DNA of 64,000 nucleotides, taken from NCBI RefSeq assembly GCF_002257645.1, contig NZ_NQMO01000002.1, positions 434,001 through 498,000 on the forward strand, written 5' to 3'. The notes beneath the pieces are model-generated. The model did no database searches. It worked only from the letters and a program-made list of their open reading frames with translations, and was not told where the DNA came from. A program made the translations under genes and the position numbers. Within the stretch, counting starts at the first letter, position 1; each line of letters opens with the position of its first letter. Positions 26,050 through 34,715 of this stretch are shown piece by piece. This DNA comes from Paenibacillus sp. XY044. GTDB taxonomy: Bacteria > Bacillota > Bacilli > Paenibacillales > Paenibacillaceae.

Positions 26050-28083
26050 GTGATTAACGATAAACTGCCTAAGATTTGGTACGGCGGAGATTATAACCCT
26101 GAACAGTGGGGGCCTGAGGAATGGAAAGAGGACCAGCGGATGTTCAAGCTGGCCGGGATCGACGTGGCGACGATCAACGTGTTCTCCTGGGCGTTAAACC
26201 AGCCTGATGAGGATACCTACCATTTTGAATGGCTTGACGAAACGATGGACCGTCTGCACAAAGACGGCGTCGGCGTCGTACTGGCGACCAGCACGGGGGC
26301 GCATCCGGCCTGGATGGCCAAACGGCATCCGGACGTGACCCGCGTCGATTTTTACGGACGGAAAAGAAAGTTCGGCGGAAGACATAACTCCTGCCCGAAC
26401 AGCCCGACTTACCGCAAATACTCCCGCTTGATGGCGGGCAAGCTCGCCGAGCGCTACAAGGACCATCCGGCGCTGCTGCTCTGGCATGTATCCAATGAAT
26501 ACGGCGGTTTCTGCTACTGCGACAATTGTGCCGCCGAATTCCGCGTCTGGCTGCAAAAGCGTTACGGCAGCCTCGATGCCGTCAACGAAGCATGGAACAC
26601 CCGCTTCTGGGGCCATACCTTCTATGACTGGGACGAAATCGTGCTTCCGGACGGACTGAGTGAAGAGGGCGAAGGCAACGTCAGCGCGTTCCAGGGCATT
26701 TCCCTGGATTACCGCCGGTTCATGTCGGACAGCCTGCTCGAATGCTACAATATCGAGGCGGAAGCGATCCGCGAGCATTCGAAGGACGTGCCGATCACGA
26801 CCAACCTGATGGGGACATTCCCGCTGCTCGACTACTTCGACTGGGCGAAGCATATGGATATCGTCTCGTGGGACAACTACCCATCCCTGACGACGCCGGT
26901 CAGCGAAACGGCTATGACGCACGACTTGATGCGCGGCCTGAAGCACGGGGCGCCGTTCATGCTGATGGAACAGACGCCGAGCCAGCAGAACTGGCAGGCC
27001 TACAATTCGCTCAAGCGTCCCGGTGTGATGCGATTGTGGAGCTATCAGGCGGTTGCCCGCGGCGCGGATACGGTGCTGTTCTTCCAAATGCGGCGCTCCG
27101 AGGGTGCTTGCGAGAAGTTCCACGGCGCGGTTATCGAGCATGCCGGGCATGAGAACACGCGGGTATTCCGCGAGGTGGCGCAGCTCGGAGAAGAGCTGGG
27201 GCGTCTTGGGGACACGCTGCTGGACGCAGTGACGGATGCCAAAGTCGGCATCGTGTACGACTGGGAGAACCGGTGGGCCATGGAGCTCTCCAGCGGTCCG
27301 ACCGTTGAACTGAATTATGTGCGCGAAGTTCATAAGTTTTACGACGCACTCTTCAAGCAGGGCATCGAGGCGGACATGATCAGCGCCCTAGCCGATTTCA
27401 GCAAGTACGATATCGTGATCGCGCCGGTCATGTACATGATCAAGCCGGGCTTTGCCGAGAAGTCGGAGGCGTTCACCGCAGCCGGCGGCACGTTTATAAC
27501 GACGTTCTTCAGCGGCATCGTGAACGAGAACGATCTCGTGACCCTCGGCGGATATCCGGGCGAGCTCCGCAAGCTGCTCGGCATCTGGGCGGAGGAGATC
27601 GACGCGCTGCCGCTCGGACAGTACAATGAAATCGTTATGAAGCAGCCGTATGGCAAGCTTGCGGGCAGCTACAAATGCGAGATGCTGTTTGATCTCATTC
27701 ATGCCGAAGGCGCAGAAGTGCTGGCCGAGTATGGCTCGGACTTCTACAAGGGCATGCCTGCGCTCACGGTGAACCGCTTTGGCGAAGGTAAAGCGTACTA
27801 CGTGGCGACCAGCGCGGACAACGATTTCATGGAAGGCTTCCTCGGGGCCGTTTGCGCCGAGAAAGGCGTTCAGCCGCTGGTGCCGGAGCTGCCGGCCGGC
27901 GTAGAGGTTGCCCGCCGCGTGAAGGACGGACGCTCGTTCCTGTTCGTGCTGAACCATAACGCGGAGAACGCGACGGTTCGCATGGGGGACGTCAAGCGCC
28001 GGGATCTGCTCAGCGGGGTAACCGTGGACGGGGCGGCCGAGGTGCCAGGACGCGGCGTCATGATTTTGGAGGACGCAGAGTAA
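26050..28083 (+). CDS. Beta-galactosidase, GH42
   Basis: Retaining beta-galactosidase, 677 residues, intracellular (no signal peptide). TIM barrel from WYGGDYNPEQW; acid/base Glu in LLWHVSNEYGGFCYC; nucleophile Glu in FMLMEQTPSQQNW. Zinc-type cysteines are visible in GGFCYCDNCAAEF. The trimerisation domain (about 390-600) and the small C-terminal beta domain follow. GTG start with AAAGGAAG upstream. Second gene of the glycosidase pair and closed by a terminator. Family members act on galacto-oligosaccharides or plant-derived galactosides. Confidence 0.93.
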   Translation: MINDKLPKIWYGGDYNPEQWGPEEWKEDQRMFKLAGIDVATINVFSWALNQPDEDTYHFEWLDETMDRLHKDGVGVVLATSTGAHPAWMAKRHPDVTRVDFYGRKRKFGGRHNSCPNSPTYRKYSRLMAGKLAERYKDHPALLLWHVSNEYGGFCYCDNCAAEFRVWLQKRYGSLDAVNEAWNTRFWGHTFYDWDEIVLPDGLSEEGEGNVSAFQGISLDYRRFMSDSLLECYNIEAEAIREHSKDVPITTNLMGTFPLLDYFDWAKHMDIVSWDNYPSLTTPVSETAMTHDLMRGLKHGAPFMLMEQTPSQQNWQAYNSLKRPGVMRLWSYQAVARGADTVLFFQMRRSEGACEKFHGAVIEHAGHENTRVFREVAQLGEELGRLGDTLLDAVTDAKVGIVYDWENRWAMELSSGPTVELNYVREVHKFYDALFKQGIEADMISALADFSKYDIVIAPVMYMIKPGFAEKSEAFTAAGGTFITTFFSGIVNENDLVTLGGYPGELRKLLGIWAEEIDALPLGQYNEIVMKQPYGKLAGSYKCEMLFDLIHAEGAEVLAEYGSDFYKGMPALTVNRFGEGKAYYVATSADNDFMEGFLGAVCAEKGVQPLVPELPAGVEVARRVKDGRSFLFVLNHNAENATVRMGDVKRRDLLSGVTVDGAAEVPGRGVMILEDAE

Positions 28084-28120
28084 AGGCGAGGTATCGCGGC
28101 TAAATACGTTTCAATAATTA

Positions 28121-28171
28121 CAAAAAAAGCAGGCTTTGCTGGAACCCCCGGCAGAACCTGCTTTTTTTGTA
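28121..28171. terminator. Bidirectional terminator between GH42 and the two-component genes
   Basis: AAAAAAAGCAGG(C)TTTGCTGG and CCGGCAGAACCTGCTTTTTTT pair with A and T tails on both sides. It lies between convergent genes. Confidence 0.88.
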
Positions 28172-28189
28172 ACGGCAAGTCAAGATCAT

Positions 28190-28873
28190 TTATTGCACCC
28201 ATTGGTTGCGGATGGCCAGCACGACGGCCTGGGTGCGGTCCTCGGCGCCGATTTTTTGCAGGACGCGGTGAACGTGGGTTTTGACCGTGCTTTCGCTGAT
28301 GTGGAGCTTGGTGGCGATATCCTCGTTTTTCAGACCGTAGGCCATTTCCTGCAGCACCTCCAGCTCGCGATCGGTCAGCGGGTCCGGCAGGGACAGACGC
28401 ACGTCCTGCTGTTCCTGAAACGATTCCGACTGGCGCAGCGCCTCCGAGATCATCCGGGCCGCGGCCCCTGTCCGGTAAATCGCTTCTCCCCGGCTTGCCG
28501 CGCGGATGGAATGGAGCAGCTCCTCCGGCGCCGCATCCTTCAGCAAATAGCCGACGGCCCCGGCCCGGATGCCTTCGTACACGTACTCCTCCAGGTCGAA
28601 GGTGGTGAGGATGATGACTTTGCACTCCGGCAGCTGCCGCCGGAGCTCCCGTGTCGCCTTGATCCCATCCATGCTTGGCATCTGCACGTCCATGAGGGCG
28701 ATATGCGGCCGAGTCCGGTGCGCAAGGTTCACGGCCTCGCGGCCGTCGCCCGCCTCCCCGCACCATTCCATGTCCTGCTGCGCTTTAATGATAAACCCGA
28801 TGCCGTGCCGGATCAGGGGCTGGTCATCCGCGATGATAATACGGATACGTTCTGGGTCCATATTTGCATTCAT
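28190..28873 (-). CDS. NarL/LuxR-type response regulator
   Basis: DNA-binding response regulator, 227 residues. Receiver domain with IIADDQP (acid pocket) and the phospho-Asp in HIALMDVQMPSMDG; C-terminal LuxR-type HTH LTDRELEVLQEMAYGLKNEDIA with ISESTVKTHVHRVLQK. It follows the cognate kinase gene after 9 bases. The start is uncertain: the first ATG (28873) touches the GAGGGG site, the ATG at 28861 is about 13 bases away. Paired with a DesK-type kinase; the 22-base palindrome upstream of the operon is a candidate target. Confidence 0.92.
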   Translation of the reverse strand: MNANMDPERIRIIIADDQPLIRHGIGFIIKAQQDMEWCGEAGDGREAVNLAHRTRPHIALMDVQMPSMDGIKATRELRRQLPECKVIILTTFDLEEYVYEGIRAGAVGYLLKDAAPEELLHSIRAASRGEAIYRTGAAARMISEALRQSESFQEQQDVRLSLPDPLTDRELEVLQEMAYGLKNEDIATKLHISESTVKTHVHRVLQKIGAEDRTQAVVLAIRNQWVQ

Positions 28874-28882
28874 TCCCCTCTG

Positions 28883-30091
28883 TTATTGGGTTGTCGCTGC
28901 GGAAATAGGCAGGCTTGCGGTAATCTCAAGGCCATTGGGGACGAGGGTGGTGACCGTCAGGTGTCCGCCTGCTTTTTCGCATCGTTCCCGCATGGCGTTC
29001 AGGCCGAATCCCGGCAGGATTGGACCTTGTGCCACGCCGTTATCCCGGATGGTCATGACGATGCCATCCTCACGGCCTATAAGCTGCGCCTCAGCCCGGG
29101 TGGCCTGGGCATGGCGCATCATGTTGGTCAGCGCCTCCTGAAGGACGCGGAAGAGGACGTACAGCTGCTCCGGAGCGATCTTTCCGGGAATATCCGCGGT
29201 AAAGACCACCGGAATCCCGCTTCGCTCGCTGAAGGTGTCCGCCAGCTTCCTAAGCTCCAGCAGCCCTTCGCCGGGGCGGGAAAGCCCCATTTCGTGAACG
29301 ACCGTTCTGACGTCCTGAAGGCATCCGCGAGCCACGTCGGTGACCTGCCGGAGCGTCGAGCGGGCTTCGTCCGGCGCCGCATCGATCATGTACGGCAGAG
29401 CCTGCAGCTGCACGATGACGGAGGTCAGGCCGTGCCCGATGCTGTCGTGGATATCGGCTGCGATCCGGCTGCGCTCCTCCAGCACCGCGTAACGCAGAGC
29501 CTGCTCGGAGGTCTCAGCCAGCTCCTCATGGGCTTGGCGCAGGCTGCGGTAAGCCGCTTCCAGCTGCTGATGAGCGGTCGTCAGTTCCCGCATATGCTCT
29601 TCTTTCATCGATCGGGTCGTTCTCCGAAGCCTGCCGGCCAGGAATAGAAGATAGACTGCCGCGAGAATCAGGCATTGGGTCATCACGGCTTCCAAAGGCC
29701 GATGCTGAAAAAGCAGGATCAACGCCGCGGCAGCTATATTTAGAACGGTATAGGCTGCCGAATACGATATCGGCAGCCGGTAACTCACCCATCCCAGCAG
29801 AATAAAGACGAGAATATACAAGCTGCCGCCAAGCCCCAGCATGACCTCAAGTGAAGCGATACCAAGGAGGGCACATACGGCAAAAGCAGGAGCCGGTCCC
29901 AGGCGGGTAAACCACCCGGGCCGCCATTGCAGGCATAATGCGGCAAGCGTCAGCAGCACGCCGGGAACGAACGCGCGGGGCTCGCCGTACATTCCGTTCT
30001 GAATCGCGCCATACACGATCAACAAACTCAGAAGCGCCCTTCTGGCCGGATTGGAAGACAGTATTGTTCGCTCATCTTTGCCTGTTTCCAT
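28883..30091 (-). CDS. Membrane sensor histidine kinase, DesK/LiaS-type (HisKA_3)
   Basis: 402 residues. N-terminal membrane part with five or six hydrophobic helices (about 15-155), a coiled linker (REELTTAHQQLEAAYRSLR region), the HisKA_3 dimerisation helix with the phospho-His in AADIHDSIGHGLTSVIVQLQ, and an ATPase domain with EALTNMMRHAQ, IRDNG and PGFGLNAMRERCEKAGG. The ATG has GGAG 8 bases upstream. Middle gene of a three-gene unit (membrane protein, kinase, regulator). Stimulus unknown; membrane stress or lipid state is common for this class (family knowledge). Confidence 0.92.
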   Translation of the reverse strand: METGKDERTILSSNPARRALLSLLIVYGAIQNGMYGEPRAFVPGVLLTLAALCLQWRPGWFTRLGPAPAFAVCALLGIASLEVMLGLGGSLYILVFILLGWVSYRLPISYSAAYTVLNIAAAALILLFQHRPLEAVMTQCLILAAVYLLFLAGRLRRTTRSMKEEHMRELTTAHQQLEAAYRSLRQAHEELAETSEQALRYAVLEERSRIAADIHDSIGHGLTSVIVQLQALPYMIDAAPDEARSTLRQVTDVARGCLQDVRTVVHEMGLSRPGEGLLELRKLADTFSERSGIPVVFTADIPGKIAPEQLYVLFRVLQEALTNMMRHAQATRAEAQLIGREDGIVMTIRDNGVAQGPILPGFGLNAMRERCEKAGGHLTVTTLVPNGLEITASLPISAATTQ

Positions 30092-30138
30092 AGCTGGTCT
30101 CCTTTAGCTGGCACATTGACGTCAGATGTTTCAGGTCT

Positions 30139-30591
30139 TTATGCTCGTTGTCCCATCATTGCCTGATATCTCCGGTAAATGACATACCGGCGTGCGCAGA
30201 TGGAACCGAGCGGCATGAACATCAGCGCATTGGCGATGTGATAAAAGGCGTGAGTCTGCCCCCAGGACTGTGCAAGCACCCGAAGAATCAGCACGGCGAG
30301 AAACAGCACAATGCTGGCAATGGAACCCTGCACCGTAACCTGGCCGTCCGTTCCCATGCGCATTTTTTCCATTTTACCCCGGATGATACCCGTTGCCAAA
30401 CCGGCAGCGGCAAACACGACGAACAGCACCACTTCGATCGGACCTACCGATGCCCAGGGGATGGAGGAAAGGGTCATTCCCCCCCATAACACGGGAACGA
30501 TCCACATGCTGGAAGGGCGGAAGGTTCTTTCCCTTGCGGTAAGCCAAATGACAAGCAGGATAATAATAATATAAGTTGAGTATTGTTCCAT
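30139..30591 (-). CDS. Four-helix membrane protein, first gene of the two-component operon
   Basis: 150 residues, four hydrophobic spans (IIIILLVIWLTA; WIVPVLWGGMTL; VVLFVVFAAAGLATGII; ASIVLFLAVLILRVL) and a basic C-terminus (RRYVIYRRYQAMMGQR). It resembles CcdC/DUF1453-type proteins, which have no proven function. The ATG at 30591 has GAGGTG six bases upstream; the frame runs further back but with poor composition. It is 47 bases ahead of the kinase gene, so it may be a sensor accessory protein like LiaF-class partners (inference). Confidence 0.7.
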   Translation of the reverse strand: MEQYSTYIIIILLVIWLTARERTFRPSSMWIVPVLWGGMTLSSIPWASVGPIEVVLFVVFAAAGLATGIIRGKMEKMRMGTDGQVTVQGSIASIVLFLAVLILRVLAQSWGQTHAFYHIANALMFMPLGSICARRYVIYRRYQAMMGQRA

Positions 30592-30681
30592 GGCTAACAC
30601 CTCATTCATTTTCGTGATGAGTTCAGCATACCAAGGAAGATCGGCTGCGTAATCGAACCGTGTGGTGATTTTTTTCGGCCG

Positions 30682-30704
30682 GATGTACACCTGCAGATGT
30701 ACAT
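30682..30704. promoter_or_regulatory. Near-perfect palindrome upstream of the two-component operon
   Basis: GATGTACA occurs twice (30682-30689 and 30696-30703), and ATGTACA...TGTACAT form an almost perfect 22-base palindrome (30683-30704; only two positions break symmetry). It is about 90 bases upstream of the first gene's start. A good candidate binding site for the NarL-type regulator or another dimer. Confidence 0.6.
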
Positions 30705-30804
30705 GATTGCTGATGAGACGGTTAGGGCTTTCCTTTTTCCGATTATTTTGTTAAAATGGCAGCAAGCATTTCATCCTGAAGAAAACGAGGTAACCACGCA
30801 GCCG

Positions 30805-31096
30805 ATGGATAAACATGACTGTTCTCTGTAATCTGCAAACCAACTTGATGTTGAAACCGTGCAGTTTCTGCGCCTGCCGCAGGGAAGAGAATCGTTATGT
30901 CTATTTTTAGGGACTGGTAGACCTCGCCGATGGATACGGAAAATGCTTTTTTTTGTGCGTTTTTGACGTGTTCATAAGAAAGGAAATGTCGTGCCCAGCG
31001 TGTTCGGGGCGGTGTTTCGGACGGGTGTACCCTCTTTTTGACATAGACAACGATATGCGAATTTCCTGCCGTAGGCGATGCTGCCTGCGGCTTTTT
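30805..31096 (+). promoter_or_regulatory. Long leader with short ORFs and a terminator before the ABC-F gene
   Basis: About 440 bases separate a TAAAAT-type -10 (30752-30757) from the ABC-F start. The stretch holds mini-ORFs (MDKHDCSL at 30805-30831; MSIFRDW at 30897-30920, with AGGGAAG upstream) and, at 31068-31096, GCCGTAGGC, loop, GCCTGCGGC, TTTTT. GCCTGCCGCAGG at about 30871-30882 could pair with part of the terminator. The layout resembles ribosome-sensing attenuators of antibiotic-resistance ABC-F genes. Which ORF is translated is not known. Confidence 0.5.
31068..31096 (+). terminator. Terminator within the ABC-F leader
   Basis: Nine-base stem with one wobble (GCCGTAGGC with GCCTGCGGC), six-base loop, five T, located 100 bases before the coding start, so it must be bypassed for expression. 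Confidence 0.7.
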
Positions 31097-31196
31097 CAGT
31101 TCCAGAAATGGATAAGGGCCCGGGGCTGATCTGAAACTGCCGGTTTTTCTGAAAACGACGGAAATTCAAATTTATGTTTTAAAGGGTGATGCTTGT

Positions 31197-33038
31197 ATGA
31201 TGAATATCGTAAAAACGAAACATATAGCCAAAGAATTCAAAGGGAAAACCATTTTTGAAAATATCGACTTGGAAATCTATGAAGGCGAAAGGCTGGCGCT
31301 CTTCGGCGTCAACGGCGCGGGGAAGACGACGCTGCTGCAGATTCTGACCGGGCAGCTGGAGCCTGACCGGGGCAGCGTTGAGCGGGGAGTCCCGCTGGAG
31401 CAGTGGGGATACATGACGCAGACGTCGGAAGACTTGATGCAACTGACGGCTCTGGATGCGGCGGGGCGCGAAAGCGGCGAGCTGTGGCAGATCAAGCGCC
31501 GGCTGAAGGAGCTGGAGCAGGCGATGGCGACGGGCGAAGACAGTTCTTCGCTCCTGGAGGAATACGGCCAGCGGCTTGAGCAGTATGAGCTCAGCGGCGG
31601 TTTTGATTGGGAGACAGGGCTGGAGAAGCATTTGACCATGCTGCACATCGGTCCCGAGCTGTGGCAGATTCCTTTTGCCGATCTCAGCGGCGGCCAGAAA
31701 ACGAGGGTCCGGCTGGCGGCTCTGCTAGTCAGAAAGCCGGATGTGCTGCTCCTGGACGAACCAACCAACCATCTCGACGAGGAGAGCATGGACTGGCTGG
31801 AAGATTGGCTGCGCCGATACGAAGGCACCGTTATCGTCGTTTCCCATGACCGGACCTTTTTGGACCGGGTGGTGACGGGAGTCTGCGAACTGACCGAGAC
31901 CGGGCTGAAAAAATATAAGGGCGGCTATACCGACTATCGGCGGGAAAAGGACCGCGAGCTGCGGGAGCAGGAGTCGCTCTATAAAAAGCAGAAGCAGGCC
32001 CGGGAAGCGCTGGAGGAATCGATCCGCAAATACCAGGAATGGTTTCATCAGGCTGAGAAGTCGGCGGACAAAAATACGGAGACCAAGGCTGCACTGCCTT
32101 ACTACAAAGCCAAAGCCAAGAAAAATATCTCCAGGTACCACGCCAAGCAAAAAGAGCTGGAGCGGCTGGACAACGAAAGTGTGGAAAAACCGAAAAGCGG
32201 ACCGAAGGTCAGTCTCCAGCTGAGCGAGGGCGGGTTCTCCGCCCGTGTGCTGGTGCGGCTTGAGCAACTGTCTTTCGGCTACGGGCCGAAAAAGCTGTTC
32301 GACAAGTTCAGTCTGATCCTCTCCCGCGGCGACCGGCTGGCCGTCCGGGGGCCGAACGGGGCGGGCAAATCGACCCTGCTCAAGCTGATCATGGGCGAGC
32401 TTGCGCCAGACGGGGGAACGGTATGGCAGCATCCTGCCCTGAAGATCGGATACTTTTCTCAGGAGCTGGAGGTGCTGAACGAAGAGGAGACGCTGCTGGA
32501 CAGCCTGCTCCGCCTCCCATCGATGACCGAGACGCATGCGCGGACGATTCTGGGCTGCTTCCTGTTTAAGCGGGAGGATGTGTTTAAGCGGATCGGGGAT
32601 TTAAGCATGGGGGAGAAATGTCGCGCGGCCTTCGTGCAGCTGTATTTCTCCGGGGCCAATCTGCTCGTGCTGGATGAGCCGACGAACTATTTGGACATCT
32701 CCACGCGGGAAGTGATCGAGGAGGCATTATCCGCTTATCCAGGTGCTCTGGTTGCGGTATCCCATGACCGAATGCTGATCCGCAAGCTTGCGGACCGGCT
32801 GCTGACCGTTTCCCTTTCGGCAGAACCGCATCTGTTTGAGGGCACGGTTCAAGAAGAGGAAGAGCAGCTGGCCAGACATAAAGGAGCGCTGAAGGAGGAT
32901 ACCGACCGGGAAAACGCGCGGCTGGCGCTGGAATGGGAGCTGACCCGATTGCTGAATGAGGAAGGCGGAAGCGACGAGGAGGCTACGGAACGGATTTTGA
33001 GCATCCGCAGGCTCCGGGGCGAACTCGAACAGCTGTAG
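31197..33038 (+). CDS. ABC-F ATPase, probably ribosome protection (ARE-like)
   Basis: 613 residues, two ABC domains in one chain and no membrane domain. Walker A GVNGAGKTT (about 39) and GPNGAGKST (about 385); signatures LSGGQKTR and LSMGEKCR; Walker B LLLDEPTNHLD and LVLDEPTNYLD. Between them is a long charged linker (about 230-340; RREKDRELREQESLYKKQK), the arm that reaches the ribosome in Vga/Lsa/Vml proteins. The C-terminal 70 residues are a charged helix. The attenuator-like leader supports a drug-responsive role. It is not clearly Uup, EttA or YdiF type, but a housekeeping ABC-F function remains possible. AAAGGGTGATGCTTGT precedes tandem ATGs at 31197 and 31200. Confidence 0.85.
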   Translation: MMNIVKTKHIAKEFKGKTIFENIDLEIYEGERLALFGVNGAGKTTLLQILTGQLEPDRGSVERGVPLEQWGYMTQTSEDLMQLTALDAAGRESGELWQIKRRLKELEQAMATGEDSSSLLEEYGQRLEQYELSGGFDWETGLEKHLTMLHIGPELWQIPFADLSGGQKTRVRLAALLVRKPDVLLLDEPTNHLDEESMDWLEDWLRRYEGTVIVVSHDRTFLDRVVTGVCELTETGLKKYKGGYTDYRREKDRELREQESLYKKQKQAREALEESIRKYQEWFHQAEKSADKNTETKAALPYYKAKAKKNISRYHAKQKELERLDNESVEKPKSGPKVSLQLSEGGFSARVLVRLEQLSFGYGPKKLFDKFSLILSRGDRLAVRGPNGAGKSTLLKLIMGELAPDGGTVWQHPALKIGYFSQELEVLNEEETLLDSLLRLPSMTETHARTILGCFLFKREDVFKRIGDLSMGEKCRAAFVQLYFSGANLLVLDEPTNYLDISTREVIEEALSAYPGALVAVSHDRMLIRKLADRLLTVSLSAEPHLFEGTVQEEEEQLARHKGALKEDTDRENARLALEWELTRLLNEEGGSDEEATERILSIRRLRGELEQL

Positions 33039-33121
33039 TTTCAAGGGCATGAAGTCTGGTTCTGGGAAAAATGGGCATGCTGAGAAAGGGATAAGCGGGT
33101 AAGCATGCAGGCGATTCAGAC

Positions 33122-33150
33122 TTGTCAATAGAAGTTTTTTTCCCTATAAT
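33122..33150 (+). promoter_or_regulatory. Sigma-A promoter of the pheST leader
   Basis: TTGTCA (33122-33127), 17-base spacer, TATAAT (33145-33150). Confidence 0.8.
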
Positions 33151-33224
33151 AAAGTTCTATAATCATGAACAAGAGTTTTACAATCGCAAGTTAAGACAAA
33201 TGCGTTGATGGAGATAAGTAAGCA

Positions 33225-33505
33225 GTGCCTCTTTACAGGGAGGGGACGCCGGAGATTGAGAGCGTCTCTACAGAACCAGGCTGCCGAAATTCCCTCCGGA
33301 GCAGTTCCCTGAACGAATCCAGGCGATAGCATGCGCCTTCAGGATTTCCGCGTAGGGGATACCGGTTCTCGAACGTTACATCGAGTGAGAGTGAGATCAA
33401 GCAGGCTGACGGTTCGCGGTGCGAATCAAAACGGCTTTTCGCTTGTCTAACAAGGGTGGTACCACGGTCTTTTCGTCCCTTTTTCGGGAGAAAAGGCCTT
33501 TTTTT
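33225..33505 (+). promoter_or_regulatory. T-box riboswitch leader of pheST, probably Phe-specific
   Basis: The antiterminator T-box AAGGGTGGTACCACGG spans 33453-33467, followed by the terminator stem and T-run. Stem I begins near 33230 with GGGAGGGGACGCCGG and AGATTGAGAGCG. TTC triplets occur in the specifier region (33290-33292, in CCGAAATTCCCTCC, and 33305-33307), either of which would read Phe. The downstream genes pheS and pheT agree. Class certain, specifier position not. Confidence 0.93.
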
Positions 33506-33506
33506 A
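33466..33506 (+). terminator. Leader terminator of the pheST T-box
   Basis: GGTCTTTTC pairs with GAAAAGGCC across a GTCCCTTTTTCGGGA inner hairpin, followed by seven T. Confidence 0.88.
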
Positions 33507-33638
33507 TTTCTTGGAAATTTTTTTCTGAGGACCCCCGCCAAGTAACTGAGTAGTCACCCGGGGCAAAAGCCCTGCATTGCGGGGCGTTGGATTGTTCAAA
33601 AACAGTATTGGCGATTTCAAGAAGGAGGCAGGAAGTTC

Positions 33639-34673
33639 ATGAAAGAAAAGCTGGAAGCATTGCGGCAGGAAGCGATCGCGCAGCTGAATGACGTGGCTGA
33701 TGTACAGACGCTGAACGATTTGCGCGTGAAGTATCTGGGGAAAAAGGGAGCGCTGACCGAAATTTTGCGGGGCATGGGGGCGCTGAGTGCGGAGGAACGC
33801 CCGCTGATCGGGCAGGTGGCCAATGACGTGCGCGGAGCGATCGAAGGATTGATCGAGTCCAAGCAGCAGGCTTTCCAAAAGGCCGAAACCGAGCAGCGCC
33901 TGCAGGCGGAGAAGGTGGACGTTACGCTACCGGGCCGCAAAATGGTTCAGGGCGGTACTCATCCGCTCAACAAGGTCATCCAGGAAATCGAGGAAATTTT
34001 CATCGGGATGGGCTACCACATTGCGGAAGGACCGGAAGTGGAGACCGACTATTACAACTTTGAAGCGTTGAACCTGCCGAAGAACCACCCGGCCCGCGAC
34101 ATGCAGGATACGTTCTACATTACCGAGGAACTCTTGATGAGAACGCAGACGTCGCCGGTGCAGATCCGGACGATGGAGAGCATGCAGGGCAAGGTGCCGG
34201 TGAAAATCATCTGCCCGGGCAAAGTGTACCGCAGAGACGACGACGATGCGACGCACTCGTTCCAGTTCTATCAAATCGAAGGACTGGTGATCGGCGAAAA
34301 CATCCGGATGAGCGATTTGAAGGGCACGCTGCTGCAATTCGTCCGGGAAATGTTCGGACCGAACACGCAGATCCGCCTTCGTCCAAGCTTCTTCCCGTTC
34401 ACAGAGCCGAGCGCAGAGGTCGATGTGACCTGCGCCAGATGCGGAGGCAGCGGATGCCGGGTGTGCAAGCATACGGGATGGCTGGAAATTCTGGGATGCG
34501 GCATGGTACATCCGGAAGTGCTGCGCAAGGGCGGCTACGATCCGGAAGTGCATAGCGGTTTCGCGTTCGGCATGGGTCCGGACCGGATTGCGATGCTGAA
34601 GTACGGAATTGACGATATCCGTCATTTTTATGGCGGCGATGTGGCATTCTTGAAGCAGTTTGCCCGCATGTAA
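33639..34673 (+). CDS. pheS: Phenylalanyl-tRNA synthetase alpha subunit
   Basis: Catalytic subunit of the alpha2-beta2 enzyme that charges tRNA-Phe. 344 residues: N-terminal coiled-coil arm for tRNA (1-85), then the class II catalytic core with the motif 2 arm ([27 protein letters not shown]) and motif 3 ([17 protein letters not shown]). GAAGGAGGCAGGAAGTTC precedes the ATG. First gene of pheST, under T-box control. A Cys-rich insert ([12 protein letters not shown]) sits in the catalytic domain, as in many bacterial PheS. Confidence 0.97.
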   Translation: MKEKLEALRQEAIAQLNDVADVQTLNDLRVKYLGKKGALTEILRGMGALSAEERPLIGQVANDVRGAIEGLIESKQQAFQKAETEQRLQAEKVDVTLPGRKMVQGGTHPLNKVIQEIEEIFIGMGYHIAEGPEVETDYYNFEALNLPKNHPARDMQDTFYITEELLMRTQTSPVQIRTMESMQGKVPVKIICPGKVYRRDDDDATHSFQFYQIEGLVIGENIRMSDLKGTLLQFVREMFGPNTQIRLRPSFFPFTEPSAEVDVTCARCGGSGCRVCKHTGWLEILGCGMVHPEVLRKGGYDPEVHSGFAFGMGPDRIAMLKYGIDDIRHFYGGDVAFLKQFARM

Positions 34674-34715
34674 GCGGAAAGGTTAGCGAATACGGGAAGA
34701 AGGAAGGGAACGTAA

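Noticed and set aside
28136-29647. 503-codon frame opposite the response regulator and sensor kinase genes
   Set aside because: It is the complement of two genes with clear domains; the frame is open only because of high-GC codon bias. Its translation is His/Arg-rich and has no domain.
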